DNA of 64,000 nt from Diadema setosum (Eukaryota > Echinodermata > Echinoidea > Diadematoida > Diadematidae): assembly GCA_033980235.1 (NCBI GenBank), contig CM067069.1, forward strand, positions 2,596,255-2,660,254, in the 5' to 3' direction. Positions 34,361 to 47,339 of this stretch are shown here, piece after piece. The notes beneath the pieces are model-generated. The model worked only from the letters and a program-made list of their open reading frames with translations. It had not been told where the DNA came from and did not search any database. Each line of letters begins with the position of its first letter. Position 1 is the stretch's first letter. The translations under genes were made by a program, and so were the position numbers.

Positions 34361-36639
34361 TGTTATCGCCAAACGTGAGGGATAACATTGCGCAGCGATT
34401 GCCTGCAGATGCGGCAGAGCTGTGAACAGTCATTCACTTTGTGTGCAGCCCCAAAACACGGTTATTCCATTGCGAAATCATCCTACAACCCAAACACAAA
34501 CAAGGCCATCCACTAGTAGTCACTTTAAACCACGGTTACCTTGACTACCTAATCCTAGGTTAAGCCTAAGAAATCATCTATTCAATCATGAATTGTCACT
34601 AAATGAACACAAAAGAACGAATAGAATAGCAAGGGGGGACATTTCTTGCATTTATTATTCATGTAACAATACAAGTTAGCCAATGCTGCAAGCTCATCAA
34701 TCGATATGCTATTTTTGGACTAACGGGTTTGACATGTGGCAGGCTTGTTCGCAAATATCTATTACACTTGTAAATTTTTATTTAAAAAGGTCTTTGTACT
34801 AACAATGCACAATGAAAAGAGTTTCTGATTCTTTATAATTTTTTTCTATTTCTACTGAGATACAGATCTCTCAAATGAAATGTACAGGCGGCGCACGCAT
34901 GCACACACAGACACACACACACATACAAATAGAAAGGAAAAGCACATGTTTCTGATGAATTAAAAGGTTTGAGAGAGATATCTACCAGTGTCTAGGCCAT
35001 CCAATTGCACGGTTTATGTGGTTTGGATGCATTCATTCTTTGGGCATAAAATATGGGTCACTACTCACTCACTGACATGGTTGAATGCAATACCTCCTCC
35101 CAAGTTAAATTGGTCATTACCTCTAACAAGCCATTAAATCCCTCCTGCGACATCGACGACGACATGCTCATTTGGGTTCGTGGTCAATCATGCGGCAAGG
35201 TGATGGAGGGAGATGGGATTGCCATTGGCCAGTAAGGCTGGACATATAACCAATGCCACTGGATTACCTCATCCTTATTAAGGGGGGGGGGGGTGGTACA
35301 TCATGTACTCCTTTTTATACCTTCTGTTCATTTCTATGAGCCCTCTAAACTTCTACTCCAACAATTTTCAGAGAATTTTGCATCAGGAAAAAAAAAATAT
35401 TGCATTGAATGAGATGATAACCGGATACTTAAGTTTCTTGGATGTTATCATTCATATTAGGAATGGTCACTGTGTAAATGACAATGGAAGGAGTTTAAGA
35501 GATTCTATGGTGTGGAACAGTGTCATATGTGCAAATTGTTAGCTATCACTTCTTGGTGTTTCTGGAAATTGAATCTTTCAATTAATTCAATTTCTCTATT
35601 TCCAACAGTATTAGCTGTATTTGTTCAATTGCATTCATTATATTCATGTCTGGTTGACATATCACAAGATTTACAAGTCTCCACACCCTTTATGTTACCA
35701 TGATTTCCATATGTACCTAACCTGTCATAGAAGCCAAAAGATGCTCATGTAAAGTTTATTGTGTTACATGGTTTCAAAAGATGCTAAAGGAACTTTTATG
35801 CCCTTGGATAACTCACATTACAATTATTATGCCTGTTTATTCATCACAAACAAGCGATTTACAGCTGGGAATGGAAGAAAGAACTCAAATATCCCCAGAG
35901 GTGGTAGCACTATAGTTACAATTCTAGAAGTGACAGTATGCATGAGTTAGGTGATACCTTTTCCCACGGGTTTCAATCAAAAGAAGAAATATCTTATGCT
36001 GCAAGAGGAAGGAATATGATCACATACCGGTATGTATAAATATAAATGTGTGTGGGCTAACATTAAGGCTGATTACAGTACTTCATCTCGATTATGCCTT
36101 CTGGGGTTGTTTCAAATGGAGCGAAAACATTATTCATTGAGGCACCAGTTTTACAAGCACTTACTTTTTCTTGTGAAATTCTCTGAATGGCATTTCACTC
36201 ATGTAAAGTGTATCGTGTTACATAGTTTCACTTACAAAGTCTGTGGAAGGGCCAATGATGAATACAGGAGTAAGAAATATTAATGAAACACCCTATTTTA
36301 GTTTTCTACACAACATTCCATCAGTCTGGTTTACATCTCACTCTATTAATTATATTATTGACTTCATTGTTGAACTATATTGTGGTTAAAATCTTTGCAT
36401 TTGAAGAAGTATTCCTGAAAAATTTCTAAGGGGAGATTGGTCTAGCTTACATGAATTAATTTTATCATACAACACATGTCCATTGATCTCTTCATGCATT
36501 ATAATAGTTTTGGCATTATTTGTTTGTTGTGTTGTAATGTGTTATATGAGGATTGGCATGGTAAAGTCATTCAAGCAATATTTTTTATGACCACCCTTGA
36601 TGTGAGGACATGTTTTTTATTCCTAGGAGCTTCCAAAGT

Positions 36640-36737
36640 TGTTGATGTCGTTGTTATTGTCATTGTTGTTGTTGTTGATGATGATGATGTTAATGCTGCT
36701 GTTGTTAGTGTTGGTGCTGTTGTTAATGCTGTTTTAA
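36640..36737. repeat. (GTT)n/(GAT)n trinucleotide tract
   Basis: Imperfect GTTGTTGATGATGATGATG array. The Val/Asp-rich frame it creates is not considered a gene. Confidence 0.8.
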
Positions 36738-37420
36738 TCCCATATTCAAATAAAATATACAGCATCCATAAAAATGAACAATTTTACACTACGAAGTAAT
36801 ATACAGCTGTCTATTTCAGCTTCCTTTCAAATGGTTTGATGTATACTGGCTGATAATCCATTGTCTCTTTCTCCTGGGGACAAACCACACAATATGTGAT
36901 TGGGTCCTTTAAGCAAGATGATAAAACCCCCTACAAAATAGTTTTGAACAGAATACGGAAATCTTTTTGTCTCTGACTCCACACCTTCACCTTGAGAATA
37001 CCCTACACAGAAAGACAAAAAGCATCATTTGATAAATTGCACGTTTTCTGCTGTAACAATAATTCGTATACGTCACACAAGCTGGGCATTGTGCACTGAA
37101 TCTAAATGCCTGATGGAAGTGTTGAGGTGACATTTGAGGTGGTTAGCACACAGCCACTAAGCACCATGTCGTACATTCTCAACTTGCAGCACTCTTTCAG
37201 ATGTTTGTGCTCTGCGGTAGCTCAAACACCGAGCAGCCAACCGTCGAAGAGGAGGGTGGATTATTTGTATCATGTTCTCCAAGGTTAAATGCACGTTGGT
37301 TCCCTTGCCTGCGCACTTGAGAAGTCTTGCTGCGTGGCATTCAGAATGAAGCTCTCCTAATCACAATTCTGTGACTCAGATGACATTCAAGCCTTAGACA
37401 AGGCATGTCCTTGAGACTCT

Positions 37421-37513
37421 TTAACCCATTGAGGACGGGCTGATTTTGCTTCAACACGCATTTCCCATAGACACCTGACCGAGTATACTCAGTACTCGTC
37501 CTCAACGGGTTAA
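37421..37513. mobile_element. TTAA-flanked 93-bp MITE, copy 3
   Basis: Starts TTAACCCATTGAGGACGGGC and ends CTCGTCCTCAACGGGTTAA, with the palindrome core GAGTATACTC intact. One of the best preserved copies: the two ends match over about 18 bp. Confidence 0.75.
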
Positions 37514-37772
37514 GAAGCCTAAGAGAGGACATGGGGCTTCATTAAAATGGTGTAAATCCACCTGCATTCTGTCAGGAAGTGCAGCACAGGCCCATAACCT
37601 CCCTTGCCCATGGCCATCATGAGCCAAGCCTGCCTCTAGTCTGACAAAAAGGGGGGGGGGGGGGGAGAAGGAAGAGGAGAAGAAGGACACAAATGGTATT
37701 ATCACCTGCATTGGGTTGATGGACCCGCCAAGAATATTTCCAAATCTTTGTGGGTGGGGCTGGGCCGAAAGC

Positions 37773-37990
37773 TACTGTAAAACCAGTGATATTTGCTGGC
37801 ATGAAACTTTTTTGAGAATTGAAGCCAACGACGGTCATTTTCGCAGCATGAAGCTTTCAAAAATCGCCACTGGCATTCATTTTCATTGTGCAGACAAACA
37901 TTTTCAGGTGCATTTCACTCTTGCACATCTTGGCTCCTCGTAAAGTTCACTAAAATTTTATTCACACGAAAATACCTGGTTTCACGGTAT
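37773..37990. mobile_element. Decayed TACTGTAAAA-type element
   Basis: Starts TACTGTAAAACCAGTGATAT and ends AAAATACCTGGTTTCACGGT. Contains GCATGAAACTTTTTTGAGAA, CCACTGGCATTCATTTTCAT and CACATCTTGGCTCCTCGT, shared with 34195-34360. Confidence 0.5.
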
Positions 37991-38689
37991 ATGCAGATAT
38001 GAATCTTAAAGCCAACTGGGGATGGGGCTAACATTATGTCTGCACTCATTCATTCAAAAAACAAATGCAGAACCAAGAGACCTTGTTATCAGCTATCTAT
38101 CAGATTAACTGCCAAGAGTAAATAATATGTAGTTTTGACAACATAAATTTGTTATGCCAGTAGTCTAAAGAAATGGAAAAGTTATCATCTCAACAACTAT
38201 CATCACATGATAAAATTATAGCCTGTTTGCTTCAACTAAGGATCCACAAAAACAAGTATCATGTTCTCACACATCATCTAAGCCTACAAATATACATGTT
38301 AGCTTTAAAAGATAGCTTAACATAGATTTTAAGTCCCATCTTCTATTTACCTTGGTAATCTACCCCAACATGAAATCCCCATACCCACATACAAGTGACT
38401 TTTTATCAAATGCTCAAAGCATGGAATCATTTATCCAATCTAAAAATATTCTTCACTTTAATAATACAAAAAGATGGCTAATAAATCCTACCTAGATATA
38501 ACTCTTAAATGTTTCCCAGAATACTTCCTGGTAACAAAGACATCTTATAAGTGCCTACTAAGTTATAACTTATATCAAATGTATCCATCCATCTTTGTCA
38601 GTTTTGTTCTTTTGGTCTGTTTTGCTTGTTTAAAGTACTAGTATATGTTTCATCTTTCATCTTATTTGTGTATGTAAATCACTTTCATT

Positions 38690-38865
38690 GAGTATTATGA
38701 ATTTGACTCTGAAACTGTATAATTTTGTGTATTTGATTCTACAAAGGGGATCACATTTGCATTGCAAGCCTTTGGCTTTCTCTGTGAACTCCTGTTACAT
38801 TTCACACTGTACATATTTCTATTTTTATGAACATCAATAAAGTGAATTGAATTGAAAAGAAAAAA
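38690..38865. mobile_element. 3' tail of a LINE-type retrotransposon (probable)
   Basis: The sequence CCTTTGGCTTTCTCTGTGAA, then ACATTTCACACTGTACATAT, then CATCAATAAAGTGAATTGAA with short GAATT repeats has the look of a non-LTR element 3' end: polyadenylation signal followed by a simple repeat tail. No reverse transcriptase remains nearby. Assignment is by general resemblance only. Confidence 0.35.
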
Positions 38866-40008
38866 GTTTTGTCCACAAAATAACTTTCAAACATGAAATC
38901 TTCCGTTACAATGGTTTCTGTAAAATATTTTCGAATCCAAAAGGTCCATAGCCTTTATCAACCCCTCAGACACAGGACTCTGCATCAAAGTCTTTAATAT
39001 GATATCTATTACCTTGTAACTCTGATAGAGTAGCAGACAATATGGACCAGAACCTGCAACAAAAGATTATTTGGCTATAAAGTGAACAATGTGACTTTTT
39101 TTTTTAAATCTAAACTTTTCCTGTTAATACCATCTTGTGTCTTAATTGCAGGGCATGCAGCAATGATTTGAAATTAAAAAGGAAAGAATATTCTTCTTCT
39201 TTTTTCAATTGAAGCATGTTGTTATTGTGTTACAATGCTAATACAGTGTTGAAAGGCCTAAGCTACTGCTAGCTTGAAGGCATTGACACTTAAAAGATAT
39301 ATATATATATATATTCCAAATAGTGTTGGTTTTGTGGTCAGCTCACCTGGAATTTCTGTGGTTAGTTTAGTTGTTCCTGTTGTGTGTGTGTGTTGTTGTT
39401 TTTTTTAACAAACTATTGATATTATAGATTCAACACCCCTGGAAAGCTTAGGGCCTGGGCAATCCTTTATAATGTTGGGATTAGAAAATCAGTGTTTGCC
39501 AAACATCACATTCCAAATCACTTTCATAACACATCTAAAAATAGAATCCCACAACCTACCTTCAAGTGGCTTTTAACAAGATTCTGTACCATAAACTTGC
39601 ACATCTAAATGACTCTTTTAAAACACCCACATATTGGAAGTAGTTACCGCACCTATTTAACTCTTCTACTACATGATGCTAAAATCTCCTCACACTCCAC
39701 AAATGACCCAAAAGGTTCCTATCATCTATTATAGGTTCACTGCATGTCAGGCAAAATGTTCACTTCTATTTCAAAACAACATCATCTTTATTTCGAAATA
39801 GGTATGGCACAGACTTTTGTCTGCAAAATTACGTGAATACATGCATATGAATGACATCACTGTTGATCAAGCAGGTTAGTCAGTAATAAAAGTGACCTGG
39901 ACTTAACTACACTAAAGTTGGATTCCATGCTCATGGTCATTTCTGTGCATTGAGGATGGCATGGGTACAGACAAAACAATGAAAATATTACAACTGCAGA
40001 AAATAATC

Positions 40009-40100
40009 TTCACCCTTTGAGGACGAGTCCCAAGTATACTCGGACAAGTGTCCACAGGAAATGCAAGCGGTATCAAAATAGACCGTCCTCAATGGGTTAA
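40009..40100. mobile_element. TTAA-type MITE, copy 4
   Basis: Begins TTCACCCTTTGAGGACGAGT (left TTAA mutated) and ends GACCGTCCTCAATGGGTTAA. Core CCCAAGTATACTCGGAC. Same orientation as copy 1. Confidence 0.65.
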
Positions 40101-40529
40101 TACATTTCATCACCATTATTTATAAAATTTTCATGTATATCTTGACATGTCCTATCTTCTTCTATTCAAGAATACCTATGCTGAAAAGAAAAGTAAGATG
40201 GCAACGAGTCCAAAACTTTCTTTTTCTTTTTTTTTCCTTTAGTTTCATGTAAGACATTGATGTTCTCTTTGTTTACTTTTGCCATATCTCAAGAAGTCAG
40301 CTTGCCTATGGAGTGATATTTTACTGAACTTAAAACTGAAATAAAAACCTAGGAGGCATGTATTTATAATTTGTTTGAAATGAATAAACAAAAATAGGTA
40401 CTCAAGATCATATTTGGCTGACAAAAATAAAAAACACAAAACAAAACAGTAATATGGTCTGTGAAACTCATGGAGCACCAGTTATTTCATTTTAATCAAG
40501 TTAGAATATTTATAAACCTTACTAGTGAC

Positions 40530-41180
40530 CATCCATCCTATGGTCACTATCTCCCACCAAGAAGAGCTGCTTCACCATCCGCCGCTAGCAAAATGCTTTG
40601 GCAAGGACAGGGGTTACAGTGGCGATGATGAATGGCAGGCAGGACTTGCCTGAATCAGAGTTGACTCTGATAATTAAGCAAACTTTCAATTACGGAGCCA
40701 CAGCCGGGAGGATTTATAGGAGCTGATGAATGAGGGGGTGAATTTGGGGTGGGAGGAACCAAGGAGCGAAGGAGTTAAGTTGTTGGGGATCGAGACGGAG
40801 ATGAAACGGGAAGGGTCTTCCGTTCAATCTCACTTCAGACATGGCTAAGGTCCCGTTTGGAGTCTGGAATCCATGTTCTCTCTCTCACGACTGACTAGGA
40901 AAGAGAAATGGATGACGGGTAAAGCAGCAGCGTTCCCGCCGACTCTGGTGGCGGGGCAAGCTTTGTTTCAACAGAGGGAGAAGAGGAAGGAATTAGAGCG
41001 TCCCGATGATTGATTGGGGCACATTCATATTTGGGGGATTAAACGCAAACAGGGTACTGGCTGGAGCACTGTGAAGAGGTTGCTAAGTGTCTGCGTTAAG
41101 AGACGACTTTTGCCAGATTCGTCACGTCCCGGGGCCCCCAGTTGAGCACACTGCCCGCCAGACAGCCAACAGATGGCAAA
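40530..41180. promoter_or_regulatory. Candidate conserved non-coding island
   Basis: GC-richer, repeat-free DNA with motifs such as TGACTCTGATAATTAAGCAA and CAATTACGGAGCC. No exon borders or recognisable protein. A regulatory role is inferred weakly. Confidence 0.2.
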
Positions 41181-42814
41181 TGAAGCAATCAGGGTCTTTA
41201 ACCCCTCTCTTGCTGTGTCATGATAACCAAGATTTAACAAATACCTACACTTTCATATTTTTTCTTGAAACTTGCTTTTAAACCCTCATCATTATAGGAA
41301 GATCTTTTCAATATTACATCACTGAAAACATGAAATGAATATCAAAACCATTGAATCAATGAAATCGGCACAAATACAATTATGTGTTGCCCTTTCACAG
41401 TATGCTAAATGAACTGTTGTGTTCAGCAACTTGGGTGTGTCTAGGGGAAGCTGAATAACATCATCATGGAATTTATTCTTTGACTGAAACAAACAACCTT
41501 TTCATCACTTATGCTCTTATTTGTCTTAATAAATTTCCACAACTTTCCACTCCTGATATTGGACATATTTCAATCATGTACAGAAAACAAAAGGCAAAAA
41601 AAGAAAGCTAAAGAAAAGCAAATCGAACAAAATAAGACAATACCAACATACACAGACAAAGGAATACAATGAAAAGGAAATTAGACAGTAATTATTTTGA
41701 AACATGACAAGAGAATGCAGGGAAACATGACATGAATGAAGAGTTCATTATTTCTTCTACCTTCCTCATGGCAAGGTACCAGTAACTCACCTAGTCCTTT
41801 ACCATAATTTCACAAGCTCTGCCTTTTCAGCTTGTGTGACACATTTACCTCCAAACCCATTACCCCACCCCTCTCCCCTCCCCACCCCCCAAAAAGAGAA
41901 AAGAAACGGGATCCACTTTCCCTAACTCTGTGACAGTGGGGGTATACAACCACTAATGGCCACTTCGAGTGAGAGATCCCATGTTAATCACAGACACTAA
42001 CACCAATTTGGGGCAAAGCATAAGCCTCATCACCCAATAATTCTCCGTGCATCATCCCGGGTCTGGCGGGCCAGAGGGTATTTTTCCTCCGTAATCACAT
42101 TTCTTGTTCCATGGACTGAAGGTTCCAATATACCTTCAAAAAATTTGTCTTCATTTTTTTTTTTTTTTTTTGGGAGGGGGGGAGGGGGAGGCAGAGGTGG
42201 GGTGGGGGAGGTTGTGCGTGTATATGACAGAGAGAGAATTGGTAGAATTGCATTTTAAAAACACAAACTATAGGGAGAGAATTCATGTCTCTGATATAAG
42301 GACAGAAAGCTAGGGAGATTATTCCAGTTGGGAAGAGAATATCCGTCAAGAAGAGCACTTTTCCAAAGAGCACCTGCATCAAGAACGAGCCGACCCAGTT
42401 TCACAGGGTTGGAAACTGCGAAAGGACGCCTGCTGGCTAGAATACCTACTATTTTTGTTTGAAATGCGACATCCCGCTGCTCGAAGGAACAAATCTCCAA
42501 AGGCCTCATACGCTCTGCGGCCACTTGTTTCACCCACTCGCCTGTTTTGGTACCCTCCCTGTCCAGCGTTGCAACGGAAATTGATATTTTTGCAAGAAGG
42601 CACTTATACCCTGGGCAGAAATAAATGCACACCTTTGATAATAAAAAAAAAGTACTGCAATGACAGGGTACGCAGCAATATAACTCAAAGAAAACAAAAA
42701 TGAATAGATGTGTCTAATTTTGGAAAGTAAAGGGCAAAAACACGTGAACTTAGTTGGCTTCAGTTCCCACTACCCTGGAGGGGGAAATATATATATACCC
42801 AGGAGAAGAAGGGA

Positions 42815-42895
42815 TTAATCCGTTGATTCTGGTATAACACACATTTCCCATAGACACCTGACTGAGTATACTCGGGACCAGTCTTCAACGGGTTA
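42815..42895. mobile_element. TTAA-type MITE, copy 5 (internally shortened)
   Basis: Starts TTAATCCGTTGATTCTGGTA and ends CCAGTCTTCAACGGGTTA. Keeps GAGTATACTCGGGAC. About 12 bp shorter than the full element. Confidence 0.6.
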
Positions 42896-45870
42896 CGATA
42901 GTACCATGATTTTGCAAAGCAGTGATCACACCTGTCACCTTTTATAGATTTTAAAATCTTGTTTGCTTGGGAGAGTGTGCTCTATTTATATCAGAACAGT
43001 TTAAGATAATTCTGAATATAAAATGCGAGAAATCAAATGTCAAACTCTATCTAAATGATTCTATGAAAGTTTGACATGATCCATGTCTACAAATATAACA
43101 GAAACTAGATCATTTTCTTTAATGTGTAGGATATTAATACTGCTTCCCCCTTCAAAATATCTACGTAAATGCAAACAGGCACTTTAAAAATGGCCTTATG
43201 TAGTAATAAGACTCAAAACATTCATGCAGGTACTCTCGTTTATACAGCCCAAATGTTCAATATTGTGCGCACTTACAGAAATTGATTCTTATTACACCAG
43301 ATGGCAACATGATCATAACTGTAACCAAGATGGAAAATATGATGGTATGGAAAATATGATGCTCTCCAAAACATGAGAAATGACCGCAGCACATATCAAG
43401 GTCGTAACTTGAATGATGATTGGCAGAAATCTGGTAGATACTGGATGCTTCTACTGGATGCTTTGAGGTACATGCTCAGAATCAATCACAGCTCATACCA
43501 TATTCCTGCATCACTTTATACATCGCAGAGCAGGTTCAGAATATCCTGAACAGCATATTACCCCAGAGACATAACATTTCCCCCACACTCATAGCAGAGA
43601 CCACCTAAAGACCCCAGCCATAATGAGTCGGCAGATGACTACCAATCTATGTTCGCTGGATTCTTTGATCTGTGAATGGGTTTGTAGTTTGGAACTCAAA
43701 CAAAACACACATTTATTCCATTGGAGATATGAGCAGCTGCCATTGGCCCAGCCTATATTACTCATTTCGGCAAATGATGTGGTCCAATAGTATCATGTCA
43801 CAAGGCATCTCACGGGATTATGTTGTTTTGTTTTGTTTGGTTTCTGTTCAGTTTTGTGCTTGTGTGTTGTTGTGATGTGTGTGTTTGTGTGTGTGTTTGT
43901 TGAAGGGCCTGCTGAGTTCTATGTGTGAGTGTGAGAAAGATGATAAGAATACATTCACATTTCCACATTCAATTAGCACACACTAGTAAAAATGATTGAT
44001 ATTCTGTATCATAATTCCAAAAGGCACACTACAAACAACTACATTAATCCATGGAAATTTCTCTCATTGAGTACACAGGGTGAATGGAATACAAAAAGTG
44101 TAGCTTTATTACTTGGTCCTCTCCAGCAAGATATCCATGGATCAGATGAGAACATTAGTCAAATTACTTACTGAGAAAATTATGAAATAAAAACTTTTGC
44201 TCATTTGACATCTACTCATGACGTATGATATTAGTAACATCATTACGCCAAGTGAAAGATACTCATAAACTAATACTGTTTCAGTTAACAAAATATTTTA
44301 TTAGAATATGACGGGATTGTATTTCACTCAAAAATTCACTTTAAGACTGAGAGTGGCTACTACTGAAATGGCTGCATTTTCAGAGAAATAAATTCACTTA
44401 TTGATGTGTCAATTCCTGGGATATGGCTTTCTAGGTTAAGACAATTTTTGTGAAGATTGGTTGGAAATTTCAATAAAGAAAATATGTATTCAAGTTTGAC
44501 TGTAGGAGTAGAAGATTTGTTTTTTGTTTTACTCATTTGTGTAGTCGTATTCAATGTATGTTATTTCACAACAAGAAAGAAGACTGCTATTGCAGTTCTT
44601 GGATTGTTTTTAAAGCAAAATCCAACAACAACAACAAGTGGAGTACAAAAAGAAATACAAGTCACCCTTGCTTGCTTTGTTACAGGAGAAATGATCGCCT
44701 GATCTTCCCTGCAATCTGAAGGAAGTAATTAATAGTAGCATTCTTCATCACAACATGCAAATCATCAATCAAAGTCCAATTTATTAACAAGTGGAAACAA
44801 AAAATCAATTCCAACGCCAGATACAAGTGTTCATAATCTAGTAAGTTCTTCCTATGCCAAACCTCTTCTGTCTAGATTCCCCCCCCCCCCCCCCCCCGGA
44901 AAAAAAGATGTTCAGTGATGCCAAATATTCAATGACACAAACTGATATTTGTTACTTAAAACTCAATCTTCTATTCATGGCCATTACATCACTCATGGAT
45001 TTAATGGAATGTTCTATTTTCCCCTCTGCTGTACAGGAGATCAATTTGGCAGTGAAATCCTTCCATCACCTTTGCTGAAACCTGGCTGGCTCTCACACTA
45101 ATTAACCTGAATGCATCATCCAATCTACCAGCAAAAATGACTGCCAATAAATGTCGCTGAAATAACCCCGGTAACTTTCCAGCCAAATTCTCCCATCGAT
45201 CAAACCCAGCTCGGCAATGACTTCCGATAAAAGAAAGAGAGAAAGAAAGCTAACGCAACCTAGGAATTGCATTACTGAGCAGAAATTGGAAATGATAGAC
45301 AGAAGTGCAATATACGGAAGCGCTTACAAAGTGCACAATGCAATATCCGCATGAATGCTCCCGTCGAGCTCGAATGTACACCATATTTTCATGTCCTTTC
45401 CAACTTGCTCACCTCTCTGCACAAATCAGGCAGACGGATGCTCGAAACACTATAGCATTACGGTCAATGGATATCAATAGTACTTTGTTGGGAAGGGGGG
45501 GGAGGAAAGTCTATGAATAAGAGCTGGGAAATACATTGGCGCCATTTCACCAATCGACAAGAAAAGTGGAATAGGGTGGGGTGGGAGACTGGCATAGACT
45601 TTATATGTGTGAATTGATAGCTTAATAGTATGATGTGAACTTTGGGAGAGGGTGGGGGGGGGGACTGGATGTTTCATTGAAAAATTGGACCGAAGGTCTG
45701 TTAGTTTAAACTGCTGATTGGCAAAGTCATAAATTCATTTTCTGTTTCGTGCAACCTATTACAACAAATCTAAGGGCATCAATCACTTAATGCTAGCACA
45801 GTTCAGATGCTGATTCTGCTGATGATTTATGATTTGTGCATAAAACCGCAGAAGCAAATACCATGGTACC
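42896..45870. other. Intronic DNA, no gene found
   Basis: AT-rich. (GT)n-like run at 43860-43903 and poly-C at 44879-44897. The island at 45000-45240 (CACTAATTAACC, CCAATAAATG) is non-repetitive and could be conserved regulatory DNA. A possible minus-strand donor at 45405 is preceded by a short open frame with no similarity. Confidence 0.4.
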
Positions 45871-46012
45871 TGATCATGACTCAGAGCCATGATCCTCTTA
45901 AGCAATTAATGTGAAGTATGCGTGATCAGAGCTATGAGTCTCTTGTGCAGTTAATGTGAGGTATGCGTGATTTGAGCTACGATCCTCTGCTGCAATTAAT
46001 GTGAGGTACACT
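45871..46012. repeat. Three-unit 45-bp tandem repeat with ATTAATG motifs
   Basis: Units at 45871-45922, 45923-45967 and 45968-46012 share TGATCAGAGCYAYGATCCTC and GCAATTAATGTGAGGTATGC. The first unit is 52 bp, the others 45 bp. Confidence 0.8.
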
Positions 46013-46459
46013 TGATCTGTACATTGCCCCTATACAACCATCCATCTCTTTAGCTGTCACCATTCATCAGGAACTGCCTTTCTTTACTTCACAAATAATC
46101 CAACATTACTAGCCTGTATGTGCACTTTCATTGGTATTGCTTTAGATAGACCAACTAAACCACTTGCATTATTATCTCCACTAACACACAATTAGCAACT
46201 GTGCTGCTTCACTTTGTAGAAAATGCCAGAGCCGAAGATGTTAGATTCTAGAAAACCAGCTCAGTCATGTGTTTGAAATAACTAGTGTTCCAACTTGGTT
46301 TTTATGAATTTTATGAATGCATATTAACATTAACCAACTCCAGAAAAAAAAAAGAAAAAAAAAGACAGATCAAAGATATTGAGAGTGAGATAGAAAGACA
46401 TAACAAAAAAAAGAGATGGAGAGTGAAATCATGCAGAGTAAGGTAGTAGGAGAAAGAGC

Positions 46460-46695
46460 TTAAAGGGATATAAATAACAAAGTAAGACAAAGTGGCCTAA
46501 ATAAAAGGTTGGTATCACCTTTTATTAGGACCTCTTTGTTTTTGGATATCTCAGCCATTCAAAACCATTTTTCATCAAATAGATTTTAAGTTCCTCTTAA
46601 AAGTGCATGCTGTTTAATATCTCATCTCATTATCTCACAACAAAAAGTTTGAAAACTGAAACCCCATCTCAACCAACATGATACCATCCCTTTAA
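46460..46695. mobile_element. TTAAAGGG fold-back element, copy 2 (left arm shortened)
   Basis: Starts TTAAAGGGATATAAATAACA and ends GATACCATCCCTTTAA. Carries ACCTTTTATTAGGACCTCTT and GGATATCTCAGCCATTCAAA as in the other copies. Confidence 0.6.
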
Positions 46696-47339
46696 CAAGA
46701 GAAAGGAGAGGGGACAGGATACGGAAAGCAAGACACAACCGCTTTTGTCTTTTTCCCCCCATTTCTTGCTGAGGCAGAAAAAAACAGGTATCAGTAGCAC
46801 TTTTGTTGGAACCAGACAGTGGCCATCCACGTGGCAAGAATGTCATGCCCCTCATGGCAAGGCGTAGCGAGAGAGCTGCGGCAGCTGGGCGCCAGCACGC
46901 TTCAGGAGACTTCTGCCGGATACCAAGAAGTCACTGGATACGGGCCATCGTCCCTTATGCTGGGGGGAAAGTTTTGAAAGAGTTTTGTGTGTGGGGGTGT
47001 GGGAAGGAGGAGGAATGGGGAAGGGGTATTGGATATGGGGAAAAGCAACAAGCATGTTGTAACCCTACCGTCTAGAGGGGCTTGTGCCTAAATGATGTTG
47101 TCTGTTTTACACAAATTCTGAACACCAGAACTTCTGTGGCTGGACAGCTGCAGAAGTTAGAGTGCCAATGGGTACAACATCTCTCGTACAAGATGTCTGC
47201 AGTATGACTCTGAAAGGATCCTCAGAGACAAGGAGAAGTAGGGAGAAGATGAGGAGCAGGAGGAGATGGGGTAGAAAATAGGAAGAGGAGGAGGAAAAGA
47301 TGAGTAAGATGATGGTGACAGGTAAGAAGAATAGGAGGA

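Larger units (their letters stand above)
31794..37420. other. Intronic DNA between listed repeats, no gene found
   Basis: Besides the elements listed separately, it holds a LINE-like tail ending GAACTGAATTGAATT near 32336-32352, a GC-richer patch at 33580-33950, a (CA)n run at 34901-34927 and a non-repetitive patch at 35055-35240 that is open on the plus strand for 60 codons but unrecognised. Confidence 0.45.
38866..42814. other. Intronic DNA, no gene found
   Basis: Includes (AT)n at 39298-39314, poly-T/G at 42158-42190 and a GC-richer patch at 42290-42600 open on the minus strand for about 125 codons that resembles no protein I know. The rest is AT-rich without features. Confidence 0.45.

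Noticed and set aside
39007..39053. Possible short exon: minus-strand TTGTTGCAG, about 40 bp, then ACAAG|GTAATA
   Set aside because: Splice-like borders but too short to identify and no fit to the missing receptor part.
42255..42632. Minus-strand open frame of 125 codons in a GC-richer patch
   Set aside because: No recognisable motif. It does not resemble reverse transcriptase, transposase or receptor sequence.
44854..44900. Poly-C and poly-G runs considered as special structures
   Set aside because: Many homopolymer runs of this kind are scattered through the window; they are ordinary slippage products with nothing specific around them.
45405..45500. Possible minus-strand exon ending GAGAG|GTGAGC
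   Set aside because: Short open frame without similarity; acceptor would be AAAG after a poly-C run, which is unconvincing.
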